Assembly: GCA_046328575.1 (NCBI GenBank) | Contig: JAXLWI010000012.1 | Span: 15,236 to 79,235 of the forward strand | Length of the DNA: 64,000 bases | From: JAGOBP01 sp046328575 | GTDB lineage: Bacteria; Chloroflexota; Anaerolineae; Fen-1058 | Reading direction: 5' to 3' | In this document: one piece after another, positions 16,921 to 25,339 of the stretch | Layout: every line of letters starts with the position of its first letter | Position numbering within the stretch: position 1 is the first letter of the stretch | The notes under the pieces: model-generated | Seen by the model: only the letters and a program-made list of their open reading frames with translations | Told to the model about the DNA's origin: nothing | Database searches by the model: none | Made by a program: the position numbers and the translations under genes

Positions 16921-16947
16921 GTATACTATAGGGGAGTATAGCATATT
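16921..16947 (-). promoter_or_regulatory. Candidate promoter/operator of the fmdB-cstR-osmC-trxA operon
   Basis: A TATACTCCCCTATAGTATAC stretch on the minus strand is a near palindrome around a C-run (G-run on the other strand). That resembles CsoR/CstR-type operators, which have a G-tract between AT-rich arms. It also contains TATACT and TATAGT, possible -10 boxes. The link to the regulator at 16341 is inference. Confidence 0.45.
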
Positions 16948-16972
16948 GTGAATCTTGCGTCAAGAGGCAAAA

Positions 16973-17014
16973 CCGCCCCTCGATCCCATGACAGGTGTCA
17001 TGATCGAGGGGCGG
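16973..17014. terminator. Strong hairpin after the pirin gene
   Basis: CCGCCCCTCGATC pairs with GATCGAGGGGCGG, and the loop itself holds a small ATGACA/TGTCAT inverted repeat. It is flanked by AATTTT on one side and TTTT on the minus-strand side, so it should stop pirin transcription before the fmdB promoter. Confidence 0.8.
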
Positions 17015-17057
17015 AATTTTCCACGCGTAAACTGTAGGGTGCAGATCAGCCAGACCC

Positions 17058-17900
17058 CTACGCCTTGATGAACGTCCCGTTGCGCAGTTCGTACAGTGCC
17101 TGCTGAATCTCCTGCATGGTATTCATCACGAAGGGGCCATACGGAGCGATCGGTTCGCGGAACGGCGCGCCCGCGATTAACATGAAGCGCACGCCGCTGT
17201 CCGTAGTGACGGCAACTTGATCGCCATCGTTGAATTTGATCAAACGCACGGCTTCGATCAGATCTTCGTCGGAACCAAAGCAACCCGCACCTTCGAAGAC
17301 ATACGCCAGCGCCGTGTGACCGTGCGGCACGGGATACGTGAACGACGCCCCGGCCTTCAACGTCACATCCATGTACACCGGCTGCGCGGCGATGTCGGTC
17401 ACGGGGCCTTTCACACCATCGACCTCACCCGCCACCACGCGGATCGTCGCGCCAGGGCGCTGCACGGTCGGAATCGTCGCCGCGCTGACTTCTTGATAAC
17501 GTGGCGTCGTCATCTTGAGTTTGGCGGGCAAGTTGACCCACAACTGAAAACCCGCAATCGCGCCGGTTGGACTACGCCGCGGCATTTCCTCGTGCATGAT
17601 GCCGCGCCCGCTCGTCATCCACTGCACGTCGCCGGGACCAATCAAACCGGCGTTGCCCAGGCTGTCGCGATGATGCACTGAACCGTCGAGCATATACGTG
17701 ACCGTCTCGATGCCGCGATGCGGATGCATCGGAAAACCGACGATCGGACCCTCGACCGGATCGTTAAAGGCAAAGTGATCGAGCAACAAAAATGGATCGT
17801 ATTCGTTGGAACGTTGTGGACCAAAGGAACGGCGCAGCAAAACGCCCGCCCCCTCGATGACATACTGTGGCTCGATGATTCTCTCAATCGAACGTGACAT
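17058..17900 (-). CDS. Pirin-family cupin protein
   Basis: 280 residues with two cupin domains. The N-terminal metal site is visible in FPMHPHRGIETVTYML and GRGIMHEEMP. Bacterial pirins are iron-binding; some have quercetin dioxygenase activity and others regulate metabolism, and the role here cannot be decided. GGAGG sits 5 bases before the ATG. It is a single gene between the redox operon and cobU. Confidence 0.9.
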   Translation of the reverse strand: MSRSIERIIEPQYVIEGAGVLLRRSFGPQRSNEYDPFLLLDHFAFNDPVEGPIVGFPMHPHRGIETVTYMLDGSVHHRDSLGNAGLIGPGDVQWMTSGRGIMHEEMPRRSPTGAIAGFQLWVNLPAKLKMTTPRYQEVSAATIPTVQRPGATIRVVAGEVDGVKGPVTDIAAQPVYMDVTLKAGASFTYPVPHGHTALAYVFEGAGCFGSDEDLIEAVRLIKFNDGDQVAVTTDSGVRFMLIAGAPFREPIAPYGPFVMNTMQEIQQALYELRNGTFIKA

Positions 17901-17966
17901 ACGGCCTCCCCAGGCTTCAAACTTCGATAATTGTACCTGACCCGTTCGGCCTTGTCAGCGTGGTCG

Positions 17967-18509
17967 TTATTTCACTTTCAGCGGCAGCCCGGCTACCATG
18001 AACAACACTTCGTCGGCCATGGCCGCCAAACGTTGATTCGCCCGGCCCAACGCATCGCGATAGACACGCCCCAATGGATACGGCGGCACGAGGCCCAACC
18101 CCACTTCATTCGACACGATGATCCATTCGGCCGCGCTCTGATGATACGTGCTTAATAGTCCCTCAATTTCCGCGTTCAACGCCGCCTCGGCTTCGTGCGC
18201 TGTTACCGATTCGGGCAATGGCACGATGACGTTGTTCGCCAACAAAGTCAGGCAATCGATCAAAATCACGTCAGCTTGCCCCACACCCGATCGGATCGCG
18301 GCGCCGACCGTACGCGGCGCTTCGAGCGTCTGCCAATGCGCAGGTCGCTCGGCACGATGCGCCGCAATCCGATCAGCCATCTCGCCGTCGCCTGCTTCCG
18401 CCGTCGCTACGTACACGATTGCGCTGCCGTGCTCGGCTGCCAATCGCTGCGCGTACGAACTCTTGCCGCTGCGCGCCCCGCCTAAAATCAACGTCAGGCG
18501 TTTGCCCAT
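17967..18509 (-). CDS. cobU: Adenosylcobinamide kinase / guanylyltransferase
   Basis: 180 residues. It phosphorylates adenosylcobinamide and then adds GMP, activating it for joining to the lower base. The P-loop is GGARSGKSSYA, and the guanylylation region is IAAHRAERPAHWQTLEAP with the catalytic His. SNEVGLGLVPPYPLGRVYRD is a family signature. ATG 18509 is preceded by GAGGTGAT and lies 2 bp before the end of cbiR; a longer in-frame start would overlap cbiR by about 55 bp. It is the last gene of the cobalamin locus. Confidence 0.93.
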   Translation of the reverse strand: MGKRLTLILGGARSGKSSYAQRLAAEHGSAIVYVATAEAGDGEMADRIAAHRAERPAHWQTLEAPRTVGAAIRSGVGQADVILIDCLTLLANNVIVPLPESVTAHEAEAALNAEIEGLLSTYHQSAAEWIIVSNEVGLGLVPPYPLGRVYRDALGRANQRLAAMADEVLFMVAGLPLKVK

Positions 18510-18510
18510 A

Positions 18511-19287
18511 TCACCTCGCACTTTCCTCCAACACGGCCAGCGACGAATGAAAATCTTCTTCGCCAAAAATTTCCAGCGTCAACACGCCCGCGTATTTGGC
18601 GTGCAATAAAAACGCCAACACCGCATCGATCTTCTCGCGCGGCATGTGCGCCAGTGACTTGTGATCGCGTTCCGCCAGGCCATGCAGATGGATCACGCGC
18701 GTACGCGGCAGGGCCTCGCGCAAATACGGCACAGGATCGTGTCCGTCAAGCCATAGATGGCCGATGTCTACACAGCGACCTACCGGTAGTTGATTGATGA
18801 CGGGCGCAATAAAATCCAGTGGATACGTTTCGAGGTTTTCTACCGCCAGCCGATCGAATCCGCCGGCCCATTCGGCCACCAACTCCAACGCCCGCCGCGT
18901 GTGAATTTGCCATTGGTGCAGCGCGTCCGGCGTCGGATTGTCTTTCACCTCGCGCCCATCGAGATGCAGCACATACGCCCACGGCTGAAGCGCGCGCGTA
19001 CGCTCAATCACTTTGCGCGCCTTGACCAGCGACACGTGTCCCTCGTCGCCATCCGCGCCGAGCCGCAGATCAAGCGGCAAGTGAACGGTATACGTCAACG
19101 CGTGTTGATCTGCCAGTGTGATCAATTCGTTAATCACTTCAACTGAAGGCAAATTATTCGGTCCGTCATCGACTTCGAACAAGACGAGTTCAACATCTTG
19201 CACCTTGTCGGCCAGATAACGCACGTTGGGCAAAATATCGGCGGGAATGATATACGAAGTTGTTCCAAGACGAAACGGATACAGCAT
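18511..19287 (-). CDS. cbiR: CbiR-like cobamide-remodelling phosphodiesterase
   Basis: 258 residues, a TIM barrel of the AP endonuclease/sugar isomerase superfamily. LGTTSYIIPADILPNVRYLA at the N-terminus and VELVLFE match what I know of CbiR. Likely metal ligands occur in LAVENLE, GRCVDIGHLW and VIHLHG. CbiR cuts the phosphoester of cobamides so that foreign lower bases can be replaced. Its place between cobS and cobU supports this. Its expected product, adenosylcobyric acid, needs CbiB, which is not in the window. Start chosen at the ATG after AAAGGT. Confidence 0.85.
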   Translation of the reverse strand: MLYPFRLGTTSYIIPADILPNVRYLADKVQDVELVLFEVDDGPNNLPSVEVINELITLADQHALTYTVHLPLDLRLGADGDEGHVSLVKARKVIERTRALQPWAYVLHLDGREVKDNPTPDALHQWQIHTRRALELVAEWAGGFDRLAVENLETYPLDFIAPVINQLPVGRCVDIGHLWLDGHDPVPYLREALPRTRVIHLHGLAERDHKSLAHMPREKIDAVLAFLLHAKYAGVLTLEIFGEEDFHSSLAVLEESAR

Positions 19288-19324
19288 GCAGCGACCTTTC
19301 AGAAATGTGATAAGTGAGGTGTGA

Positions 19325-20050
19325 CTAATGCACGGTGGCGGCAAAGACCAACAACACGATCAATTCACTAACTTCCACGGTCAACCCAAACACATCGCCT
19401 GTGACGCCGCCGAGGCGCGATCGGGTCAGGCGGATAATGCCCCAGGCCGCGACATGCACCAGCACTACGGCGTTGATCGCCCGCCAACCGCCCAGCCCGA
19501 TCAAAACGATCGGAACGATGGCCGCGCCCACGTAGACCGTACGATTGAGTCCTTGCTTGAACGCTTCGCCCATCCCGCCCGGCCGCGCCGACGGCTGCGC
19601 CGCCACGATCAAGATCAGCCAGCGCGCGATCGATGGTGCGAGTAGAAACGCCACACTGGATGGCACGGGCAGCGAGGCAATCGCGAACGTTTTCAGCAGC
19701 AGTTGCAGGATCAACGCCGCACCGCCGAACGTGCCCAAGCGCGGATCGCGCATGATCTCCAAGCGGCGTTCCGGCGACACCGCCGCGAGCAAGCCATCGC
19801 CGCAGTCTGCCAGTCCGTCGAGATGTAAGCCGCCCGTCAGCAACGCCCACAGCGCTACGCTCAACGCCGCGCTCAGCAACGGCGAAAACACTTGATTCAA
19901 GGCGTAATGCGCGCCCGCCAGAATCGCGCCAAGGAGCAGACCCACGCTCGGAAACCACACGCCCGCGCGGCCCAGATCGCCGCGCTGCGGCGCTGGCGTA
20001 CGAACGGGGATTGAAGTTAAGAAACCTAATGCAAAAAAGAGGTTATTCAT
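19325..20050 (-). CDS. cobS: Adenosylcobinamide-GDP ribazoletransferase (cobalamin synthase)
   Basis: 241 residues, multi-pass membrane enzyme with about six hydrophobic segments. It joins AdoCbi-GDP with alpha-ribazole or its phosphate. The signature GGLHLDGLADCGDGL (about 74-88) holds the acidic metal-binding residues. It is separated from cbiR by 37 bp. The 190 bp upstream, towards cobT, holds a repeat element rather than a gene. Confidence 0.93.
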   Translation of the reverse strand: MNNLFFALGFLTSIPVRTPAPQRGDLGRAGVWFPSVGLLLGAILAGAHYALNQVFSPLLSAALSVALWALLTGGLHLDGLADCGDGLLAAVSPERRLEIMRDPRLGTFGGAALILQLLLKTFAIASLPVPSSVAFLLAPSIARWLILIVAAQPSARPGGMGEAFKQGLNRTVYVGAAIVPIVLIGLGGWRAINAVVLVHVAAWGIIRLTRSRLGGVTGDVFGLTVEVSELIVLLVFAATVH

Positions 20051-20080
20051 TGCTTTTTATGCCGGGCGACATTGCAGACC

Positions 20081-20210
20081 AATTATTCAGAGTAACCTAA
20101 GTTGGTTTACCGATTGCTCGCAGCGGATTTGACAATCCGCTGCGTTTCCGCTGGATTTGGCAATCCAGCGGGAGCATGCCTGTTAATTGTTCTTAGTTAC
20201 TCAGAGTAAC
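20081..20210. repeat. Intergenic repeat with two hairpins and a palindrome (REP/MITE-like)
   Basis: Two adjacent hairpins, CAGCGGATT/AATCCGCTG (20121-20142) and CGCTGGATT/AATCCAGCG (20149-20170), are followed by the palindrome GTTACTC-A-GAGTAAC (20196-20210). A related CAGAGTAACCTAAG lies at 20088-20101. The part from 20152 to 20209 recurs at 57056-57113 with 52 of 58 positions the same by eye. It sits inside the cobalamin operon, between cobT and cobS. Confidence 0.85.
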
Positions 20211-20241
20211 AATGAAGAGTGGTTTGTTCATTGCTATTTGT

Positions 20242-21285
20242 TCATTCTTTGTTGCTCACACCCGCTTCCGCAAACGTCGCCATCTCGTTGAGAATGAGCA
20301 CCGCCGCCTCGATGAGATTGAAGGCCAGGGCTGCGCCGGTACCTTCGCCTAACCGCAACCCTAAGTTCAACAGTGGCTTCAAGCCTAGGTGATTCAGAAT
20401 CGCGCGATGGCCGATCTCGACCGATTGATGCGCGGCGATTAAGTACGGCTTTACATCAGGCACGAGCGTGGCCGCGATCAACGCCGCCGCGCCGGAGATA
20501 AAGCCATCGATCACTACCGGCACACGTTTAGCCGCCGCCCCGATGATCACGCCTGCCAATCCAGCGATCTCAAAACCACCGACACAACTCAACACATCCA
20601 ACGCATCCTGCGGATTTGGATCGTGTAGTTGCAGCGCATGTTCGATCGTTGCGATCTTGCGCGCTAGGCCCGCATCATCGACGCCCGTACCGCGACCCGT
20701 GACTTCACTCACCGGCCGCTGCGTGATCGCCGCCACAATCGCCGACGACGGCGTGGTGTTGCCGATGCCCATATCGCCGGTCGCGACGAGATCAAGCCCC
20801 TTCGCGATCTCATCGTTCACCACGTCGATGCCCGTTGCGACGGCGTATTCGGCTTGCGCCCGCGTCATCGCGGGCAACACCGCCAGATTCTGCGTGCCGC
20901 GGGCGATCTTGCGATTGATCAGACCTGCCATGCTTGGCAAATCACCGGCCACGCCCATATCCACGACGACGACTCGCGCCTCAGCGTGACGCGCCAGCAC
21001 ATTGATGGCCGCGCCGCCGTGCAGAAAATTCAGCACCATCTGCGGCGTCACTTCAGGTGGATAGGCGCTGACGCCTTCGCGCGCCACGCCGTGATCGCCC
21101 GCCATGACGATGACAGCTTTATTCGCTAACGACGGCCGTAGTTGACCCGTAATCGCTGCCAGTTGAATCGAGAGATCTTCGAGTTGGCCCAAGCTGCCAG
21201 TCGGTTTGGTCAGCAGCGCTTGTCGTGCGCGGGCTTGGGCTTGAACAGTCGTAAACAACGGGGGAATCGAGGGCAGTACGAGCAT
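20242..21285 (-). CDS. cobT: Nicotinate-nucleotide-dimethylbenzimidazole phosphoribosyltransferase
   Basis: 347 residues, normal length. It makes alpha-ribazole phosphate from a lower-ligand base and nicotinate mononucleotide. VMAGDHGVAREGVSAYP, GDMGIGNTTPSSAI and the C-terminal GEGTGAALAF region with the catalytic Glu are all present. The genes upstream (ppa, pduO) and downstream (cobS, cbiR, cobU) are on the same strand, so it belongs to the riboswitch-controlled set. Confidence 0.95.
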   Translation of the reverse strand: MLVLPSIPPLFTTVQAQARARQALLTKPTGSLGQLEDLSIQLAAITGQLRPSLANKAVIVMAGDHGVAREGVSAYPPEVTPQMVLNFLHGGAAINVLARHAEARVVVVDMGVAGDLPSMAGLINRKIARGTQNLAVLPAMTRAQAEYAVATGIDVVNDEIAKGLDLVATGDMGIGNTTPSSAIVAAITQRPVSEVTGRGTGVDDAGLARKIATIEHALQLHDPNPQDALDVLSCVGGFEIAGLAGVIIGAAAKRVPVVIDGFISGAAALIAATLVPDVKPYLIAAHQSVEIGHRAILNHLGLKPLLNLGLRLGEGTGAALAFNLIEAAVLILNEMATFAEAGVSNKE

Positions 21286-21310
21286 AATGACCTTTCCTTA
21301 CAAAATAAGC

Positions 21311-21673
21311 TCAATTCCCCCGCTCGATCAACGTCGCCGCTTGCACGCCAGTGTCGTGCGTTGCCAGAATGATCTGCGCCTCCTCCCGAGTGCAGCCCAG
21401 CAACAACTTGATCTCCGTATCGCGCTTGATAAGATCAACTGTGCACACGATGGCCGTCAGAGATCGATCGGGTTGCGAGCCAACCCATACGTCGATGCCG
21501 CCACCGTCAGCCGCTGTCGTCCCATCGAGATAGCCGTAATCCAGCGGATAGATGAAGTCTGGATAACGCGGATGCAGCGTACCACGCGGCCGATCGATCA
21601 CCAGCCGCGAATCGGCCACCAACTGATCAAGCGCCTGCCAAAACCGATCGACGTTCACAGCCGCGAATTCCAC
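21311..21673 (-). CDS. Small inorganic pyrophosphatase-like protein
   Basis: 120 residues. VIDRPRGTLHPRYPDFIYPLDYGYLDGT and DGGGIDVWVG recall family I inorganic pyrophosphatases, but the protein is much shorter than the usual 170 or more residues. Several Asp residues remain for metal binding. Its coding start overlaps the end of pduO by 19 bp, so it is coupled to it. It may remove pyrophosphate released by CobU, or the triphosphate-derived products of adenosylation; that role is inference. Confidence 0.72.
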   Translation of the reverse strand: MEFAAVNVDRFWQALDQLVADSRLVIDRPRGTLHPRYPDFIYPLDYGYLDGTTAADGGGIDVWVGSQPDRSLTAIVCTVDLIKRDTEIKLLLGCTREEAQIILATHDTGVQAATLIERGN

Positions 21674-22218
21674 AGCGGCTCCGCCACGCCGCGTTCCTTA
21701 TTCTCATAGCGCGGCAACACGAACAACAAATCGGACAGGCGATTGAGATACGCAGCCACCCATGTCCCGATCGGTTCGCTATGCGACAACGTAGCGACGG
21801 CGCGCTCGGCACGGCGACAGATGGTGCGCGCCACGTGCAGCTGCGCTGCACCGATCGAGCCGCCCGGCAAAATGAAGTTCTGCAACGGCCCGACGATCTC
21901 GTTAAACTCATCGATCCATCGTTCCAACTGATCGACATGACGCTCTTCGATTTGCGGCAGTTGATACTTCTCTTTGTCTTCCTGGATAAACGCGAGGTCC
22001 GATCCTAAATGGAACAATTCATTTTGAATAACCGGCAGAATTTCAGTTAAGCGCGGTGACAAACCGTGCGCCAGCGCCAACCCGATCGCCGAGTTCAGCT
22101 CGTCGACGGTGCCATAAGCATTGACGCGCGCTGAATCTTTAGGCACGCGCTGCCCACCGCCGAGCGCGGTCGTGCCGTCATCACCTTTGCGCGTGTAAAT
22201 CTTAGTCAACCTTGGCAT
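21655..22218 (-). CDS. pduO: PduO-type cob(I)alamin adenosyltransferase
   Basis: 187 residues. It attaches the 5'-deoxyadenosyl group to cob(I)alamin or cobinamide using ATP. The ATP-binding N-terminus reads KIYTRKGDDGTTALGGG, then NAYGTVDELNSAIG, with the second signature RRAERAVATL and YLNRLSDLLFVLPRY. ATG 22218 was chosen over an alternative start 15 codons upstream that lies in a repeat-like gap. It follows btuD across a hairpin repeat. Confidence 0.93.
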   Translation of the reverse strand: MPRLTKIYTRKGDDGTTALGGGQRVPKDSARVNAYGTVDELNSAIGLALAHGLSPRLTEILPVIQNELFHLGSDLAFIQEDKEKYQLPQIEERHVDQLERWIDEFNEIVGPLQNFILPGGSIGAAQLHVARTICRRAERAVATLSHSEPIGTWVAAYLNRLSDLLFVLPRYENKERGVAEPLWNSRL

Positions 22219-22237
22219 AAGTTGTTCCCTTTTTGAA

Positions 22238-22272
22238 GAGTGACGAGTGATAAGTGATTTCACTCGTCACTC
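22238..22272. repeat. 12-bp inverted repeat between btuD and pduO
   Basis: GAGTGACGAGTG and CACTCGTCACTC are perfect complements around an 11-nt loop. The same two arms make a hairpin at 60274-60317, and single copies occur at 57200-57211 and 61803-61814. It could pause transcription or protect mRNA ends. Confidence 0.8.
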
Positions 22273-22273
22273 G

Positions 22274-23047
22274 TTATTTGCTATCCGCCATCACCCACGG
22301 CCCGCCATTGGCGGGATGCTCATAAACGCTGATATTTAGGCCATAAACAGGACTCAAGCGTTCGGACGTCAGCACATCCGGCGGCGTGCCGAGCGCGGCC
22401 ACTGTGCCATTCGACAGCAGCGCAACTCGATCGGCATACAGCGCCGCTAAGTTCAGATCATGCAGCGCGATTAAAACCGCAAAGCCTTCGTTCTTCGCCA
22501 GATCGCGCACCAGCGACAGCACGCCCGCTTGATGCTTCAGATCGAGATGCGCGGTCGGTTCATCCAACAACAGCGTTTTAGCCGCTTGCGTCAAGGCGCG
22601 CGCGATCAACACCCGCTGCTGTTCGCCGCCCGACAGTTCGCCGATGCGGCGCGCGGCCAGTTCCGTCACACACGTGCGATCCATCGCGGCGCGGGCGATG
22701 TCTCGATCAGATTCAGTCTCGCGGCCCAACCAGCCCAGATAGGCGGTGCGCCCCATCAACACGGTCTCTTCAACCGTGAATGCTTCGGGCAAGCGTACTG
22801 CTTGCGGGACGACAGCGACCAATCGGGCGCGTTGCTCGATCGGGAGTTTAAGCAGATCGCGCTCGTCGGCCAGAACGCGGCCACTCACGATCGGCACGCT
22901 GCCGCTGATCGCGCGGATCAACGTCGATTTACCAACGCCGTTTGGGCCGATCAGCGCGACGACTTCGCCTGCTTGCACGTCGAGTGAGACATCGTGCAAA
23001 ACAGCGCGTTGGTTGTAACGAATTGTGATCGATTGAAGTGAAAGCAT
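22274..23047 (-). CDS. btuD: Corrinoid/iron-siderophore ABC transporter ATPase
   Basis: 257 residues. Walker A is GPNGVGKSTLIRAI (about 33-46), the ABC signature LSGGEQQRVLIARAL and Walker B LLLDEPTAHLD. The family also serves siderophores, but a location between btuC-like and pduO genes in a cobalamin-riboswitch operon argues for vitamin B12 or cobinamide import. It powers the permease encoded just upstream. Confidence 0.9.
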   Translation of the reverse strand: MLSLQSITIRYNQRAVLHDVSLDVQAGEVVALIGPNGVGKSTLIRAISGSVPIVSGRVLADERDLLKLPIEQRARLVAVVPQAVRLPEAFTVEETVLMGRTAYLGWLGRETESDRDIARAAMDRTCVTELAARRIGELSGGEQQRVLIARALTQAAKTLLLDEPTAHLDLKHQAGVLSLVRDLAKNEGFAVLIALHDLNLAALYADRVALLSNGTVAALGTPPDVLTSERLSPVYGLNISVYEHPANGGPWVMADSK

Positions 23048-23096
23048 AAGTAACGAGCGATGAGTGACGAGTAATTCGTAAGTTACTCGTTATGCT

Positions 23097-24185
23097 TTAC
23101 CAAAACGCTTGTTGTTTCGCTTGTCGCAACAACCACACAAAAAACGGCGCGCCGATCAAGGCCGTGACCACCCCCACCGGCAATTCCTGCGGAGCCATCA
23201 CCGTGCGCGCCAACAGATCGGCTAGCAGCAGACCTGCCGCACCGCCGATGATGGACAGCGGCACCAACCGCCGATAATCGCCGCCCCACATCAAGCGAAT
23301 GAGATGCGGCACGGCGAGCCCCACAAAACCGATGATGCCGGAGAAGGCGACCGCCGACGCGGTAGTCAACGAAGCGGCGATGATCACGACGCGCTTTACG
23401 CGATCGACGTTGAGACCCAACTGCCGCGCTTGATCGTCGCCGAATTGCAGCACGTTCAGCGGACGGCTGACCAGGATCAAAACGCCTAAGCCGAGGATCA
23501 CTTCCGGCAATACCGCCAACACGGGCGACCAACCGCCGAGCGCAAAGCCACCCAACATCCAGTTGATGGCGCGCCGCAATTCGCCTTGTGCGCGCAGCAT
23601 GAGAAACGTACTCAGCGACGTCATAAACGCGCCGACTGCCACGCCCGCCAGAATCAGCGTTGAGATCGGCGTGGTGCGGCCGACTCGCGCCAGCGAATAT
23701 ACCAACAGCGCCGTCAGCACCGCACCCACAAACGCCGCAATCGGCACCGCGATGAAACTGATCACGCTCGACGGCCATTGAATCGCCATCGCAACGACTG
23801 CCCCCAACCCCGCGCCCGATGCAATGCCCAGCAAATACGGATCGGCCAGCGGATTGCGGAACAACCCTTGATAAGCCGCGCCGCTGCCCGACAGTGCCGC
23901 ACCCGTCAACGCCACCAGCACGATGCGGGGCAAGCGAATGTCGAACAGGATGGTCGTGAACGAATCGGATACGTCCGCTGGAATCGGTAAAACGCGCGAC
24001 AACAACAAGCGGGCCACATCCAACGGCGGAATCGACACCGCGCCGATCGCCGCGCTCACCAGAAAGGCCGCGATTAAGGCCGCGAAACACCACAGATACG
24101 GCGACAGGGAGACAGCGAAACGACGCGAGGGCGAGAATGCCTCTCGCTGTCCCACCGTCTCGCTATCTCCAGGTCTCTCAGTCAT
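23097..24185 (-). CDS. btuC: Corrinoid/iron-siderophore ABC transporter permease
   Basis: 362 residues of the FecCD/BtuC family with about ten membrane helices. Typical stretches are TGAALSGSGAAYQGLFRNPLADPYLLGI and GFVGLAVPHLIRLMWG. About 27 hydrophilic N-terminal residues (MTERPGDSETVGQREAFSP) precede the first helix, and the DNA for them looks like an intergenic GAGAC/GACAGGGAG-type short repeat. The repeat may thus have supplied the start of the gene, or the true start may lie slightly downstream at a non-ATG codon. Confidence 0.9.
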   Translation of the reverse strand: MTERPGDSETVGQREAFSPSRRFAVSLSPYLWCFAALIAAFLVSAAIGAVSIPPLDVARLLLSRVLPIPADVSDSFTTILFDIRLPRIVLVALTGAALSGSGAAYQGLFRNPLADPYLLGIASGAGLGAVVAMAIQWPSSVISFIAVPIAAFVGAVLTALLVYSLARVGRTTPISTLILAGVAVGAFMTSLSTFLMLRAQGELRRAINWMLGGFALGGWSPVLAVLPEVILGLGVLILVSRPLNVLQFGDDQARQLGLNVDRVKRVVIIAASLTTASAVAFSGIIGFVGLAVPHLIRLMWGGDYRRLVPLSIIGGAAGLLLADLLARTVMAPQELPVGVVTALIGAPFFVWLLRQAKQQAFW

Positions 24186-24193
24186 GACAGTCT

Positions 24194-25216
24194 CTACTTG
24201 AACAACTCAGGATGGAATAACTTGGCGAATGCTTCCAACCCGTCGATTAAACGCGGACTGGGCCGGCTGACGAGGTTATCGTCGAATGTATACACCGCGC
24301 CATTCTTCACCGCCGATAGTTTATCCCAGCCCGCCCGCTGCGCGACCGATTCTGGCGACACGCCGTACAACGAATCGCCCAGCACGATGATGTCAGGATT
24401 CACTTTGACCAATTCTTCAGAACTGATCTGCGCGAACTGATCTTTTAACTCCTGGCCGATGTTGTGACCACCCGCGAGATCGATCAATTTATCGATGAAG
24501 GTGCCGGGACCGGTCGTGTACGGCTTGGTCGGATCGGTCGCATCGATCTCATAAAACACCGTTGGTTTCTTCGATGAAGTCGCCACTTTCTCAATCACGG
24601 CGGTATACCGCGTCTCGATCGATTTGCTCAGCTGATCGGCTTCGTTAGTGTGACCCGTCAACGTGCCGACAATCTTGAGGTTCGCATACAGGCCATCAAA
24701 ATCGGTGGGATTCGCCAGCCAATAGACGGTCAGCCCCAAATCTTCCAGCGTTTTCACTTGCTCCGGCGCATTGATCTCGGCCGCCAAAATCAGATCGGGC
24801 TTTAGGGCGACGATGGCTTCTGTGTTGAGCTTGCCGAACGCTGAGCCGATATTCTCGATCGATTTGGCTTCCGCTGGAAAATCCGATAGATCATCGCGGC
24901 CGATAAGTTGCGAGCCTGCCCCAATCGCAAACAGAATCTCGGTGTTTGACGGCGCGATCGAGATGATGCGCTGTGCGGGCCTAGTTAATTTCACTTCACG
25001 CTTCAAGCCATCGGTCAGCGAGATCGCTTGATCGGCGGGCTTGGTCGGCGCGGTAGTCGGCTGCGGAGCAACGGTCGGCATCGCTGTTGGTGCGGCAGTC
25101 GGTTCAACTTTGGCTGCGCTTGTTGGCGCAGGTGCCGCGGTCGGCGCTGCGCTCGTCGCGCAGGCGCTCAACAGCGCGGCGAGCGCGAGTAAAGTTACAG
25201 TGAATTTGCGAAACAT
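24194..25216 (-). CDS. btuF: Corrinoid-binding lipoprotein of the ABC transporter
   Basis: 340 residues. The signal sequence ends in ALLSAC, a lipoprotein cleavage site, then comes an Ala/Pro/Thr-rich linker to about residue 55. The helical-backbone binding domain follows, with RIISIAPSNTEILFAIGAG and LKPDLILAAE. It should capture cobalamin or cobinamide outside the membrane and deliver it to BtuC. AGGAG lies 6 bases before the ATG. It is the first gene after the cobalamin riboswitch and terminator. Confidence 0.9.
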   Translation of the reverse strand: MFRKFTVTLLALAALLSACATSAAPTAAPAPTSAAKVEPTAAPTAMPTVAPQPTTAPTKPADQAISLTDGLKREVKLTRPAQRIISIAPSNTEILFAIGAGSQLIGRDDLSDFPAEAKSIENIGSAFGKLNTEAIVALKPDLILAAEINAPEQVKTLEDLGLTVYWLANPTDFDGLYANLKIVGTLTGHTNEADQLSKSIETRYTAVIEKVATSSKKPTVFYEIDATDPTKPYTTGPGTFIDKLIDLAGGHNIGQELKDQFAQISSEELVKVNPDIIVLGDSLYGVSPESVAQRAGWDKLSAVKNGAVYTFDDNLVSRPSPRLIDGLEAFAKLFHPELFK

Positions 25217-25242
25217 CTTTTTCTCCTGAGATGAATAGAAAC

Positions 25243-25271
25243 AAAAAACCCCTGTCTTGCGACGAGGGGTT
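25243..25271 (-). terminator. Terminator of the cobalamin riboswitch
   Basis: On the minus strand AACCCCTC pairs with GAGGGGTT (the latter continuing as ACAGGGGTTTTTT), a stem followed by a T-run. It lies between the riboswitch and btuF, so it is the likely switch that ends transcription when cobalamin is bound. Confidence 0.85.
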
Positions 25272-25339
25272 CGATGACGATCTGACGATGTGTTGCAGTC
25301 AGTGTGCCACCCCCTTTCGGCGAGAAGTGTGGTCAACGC

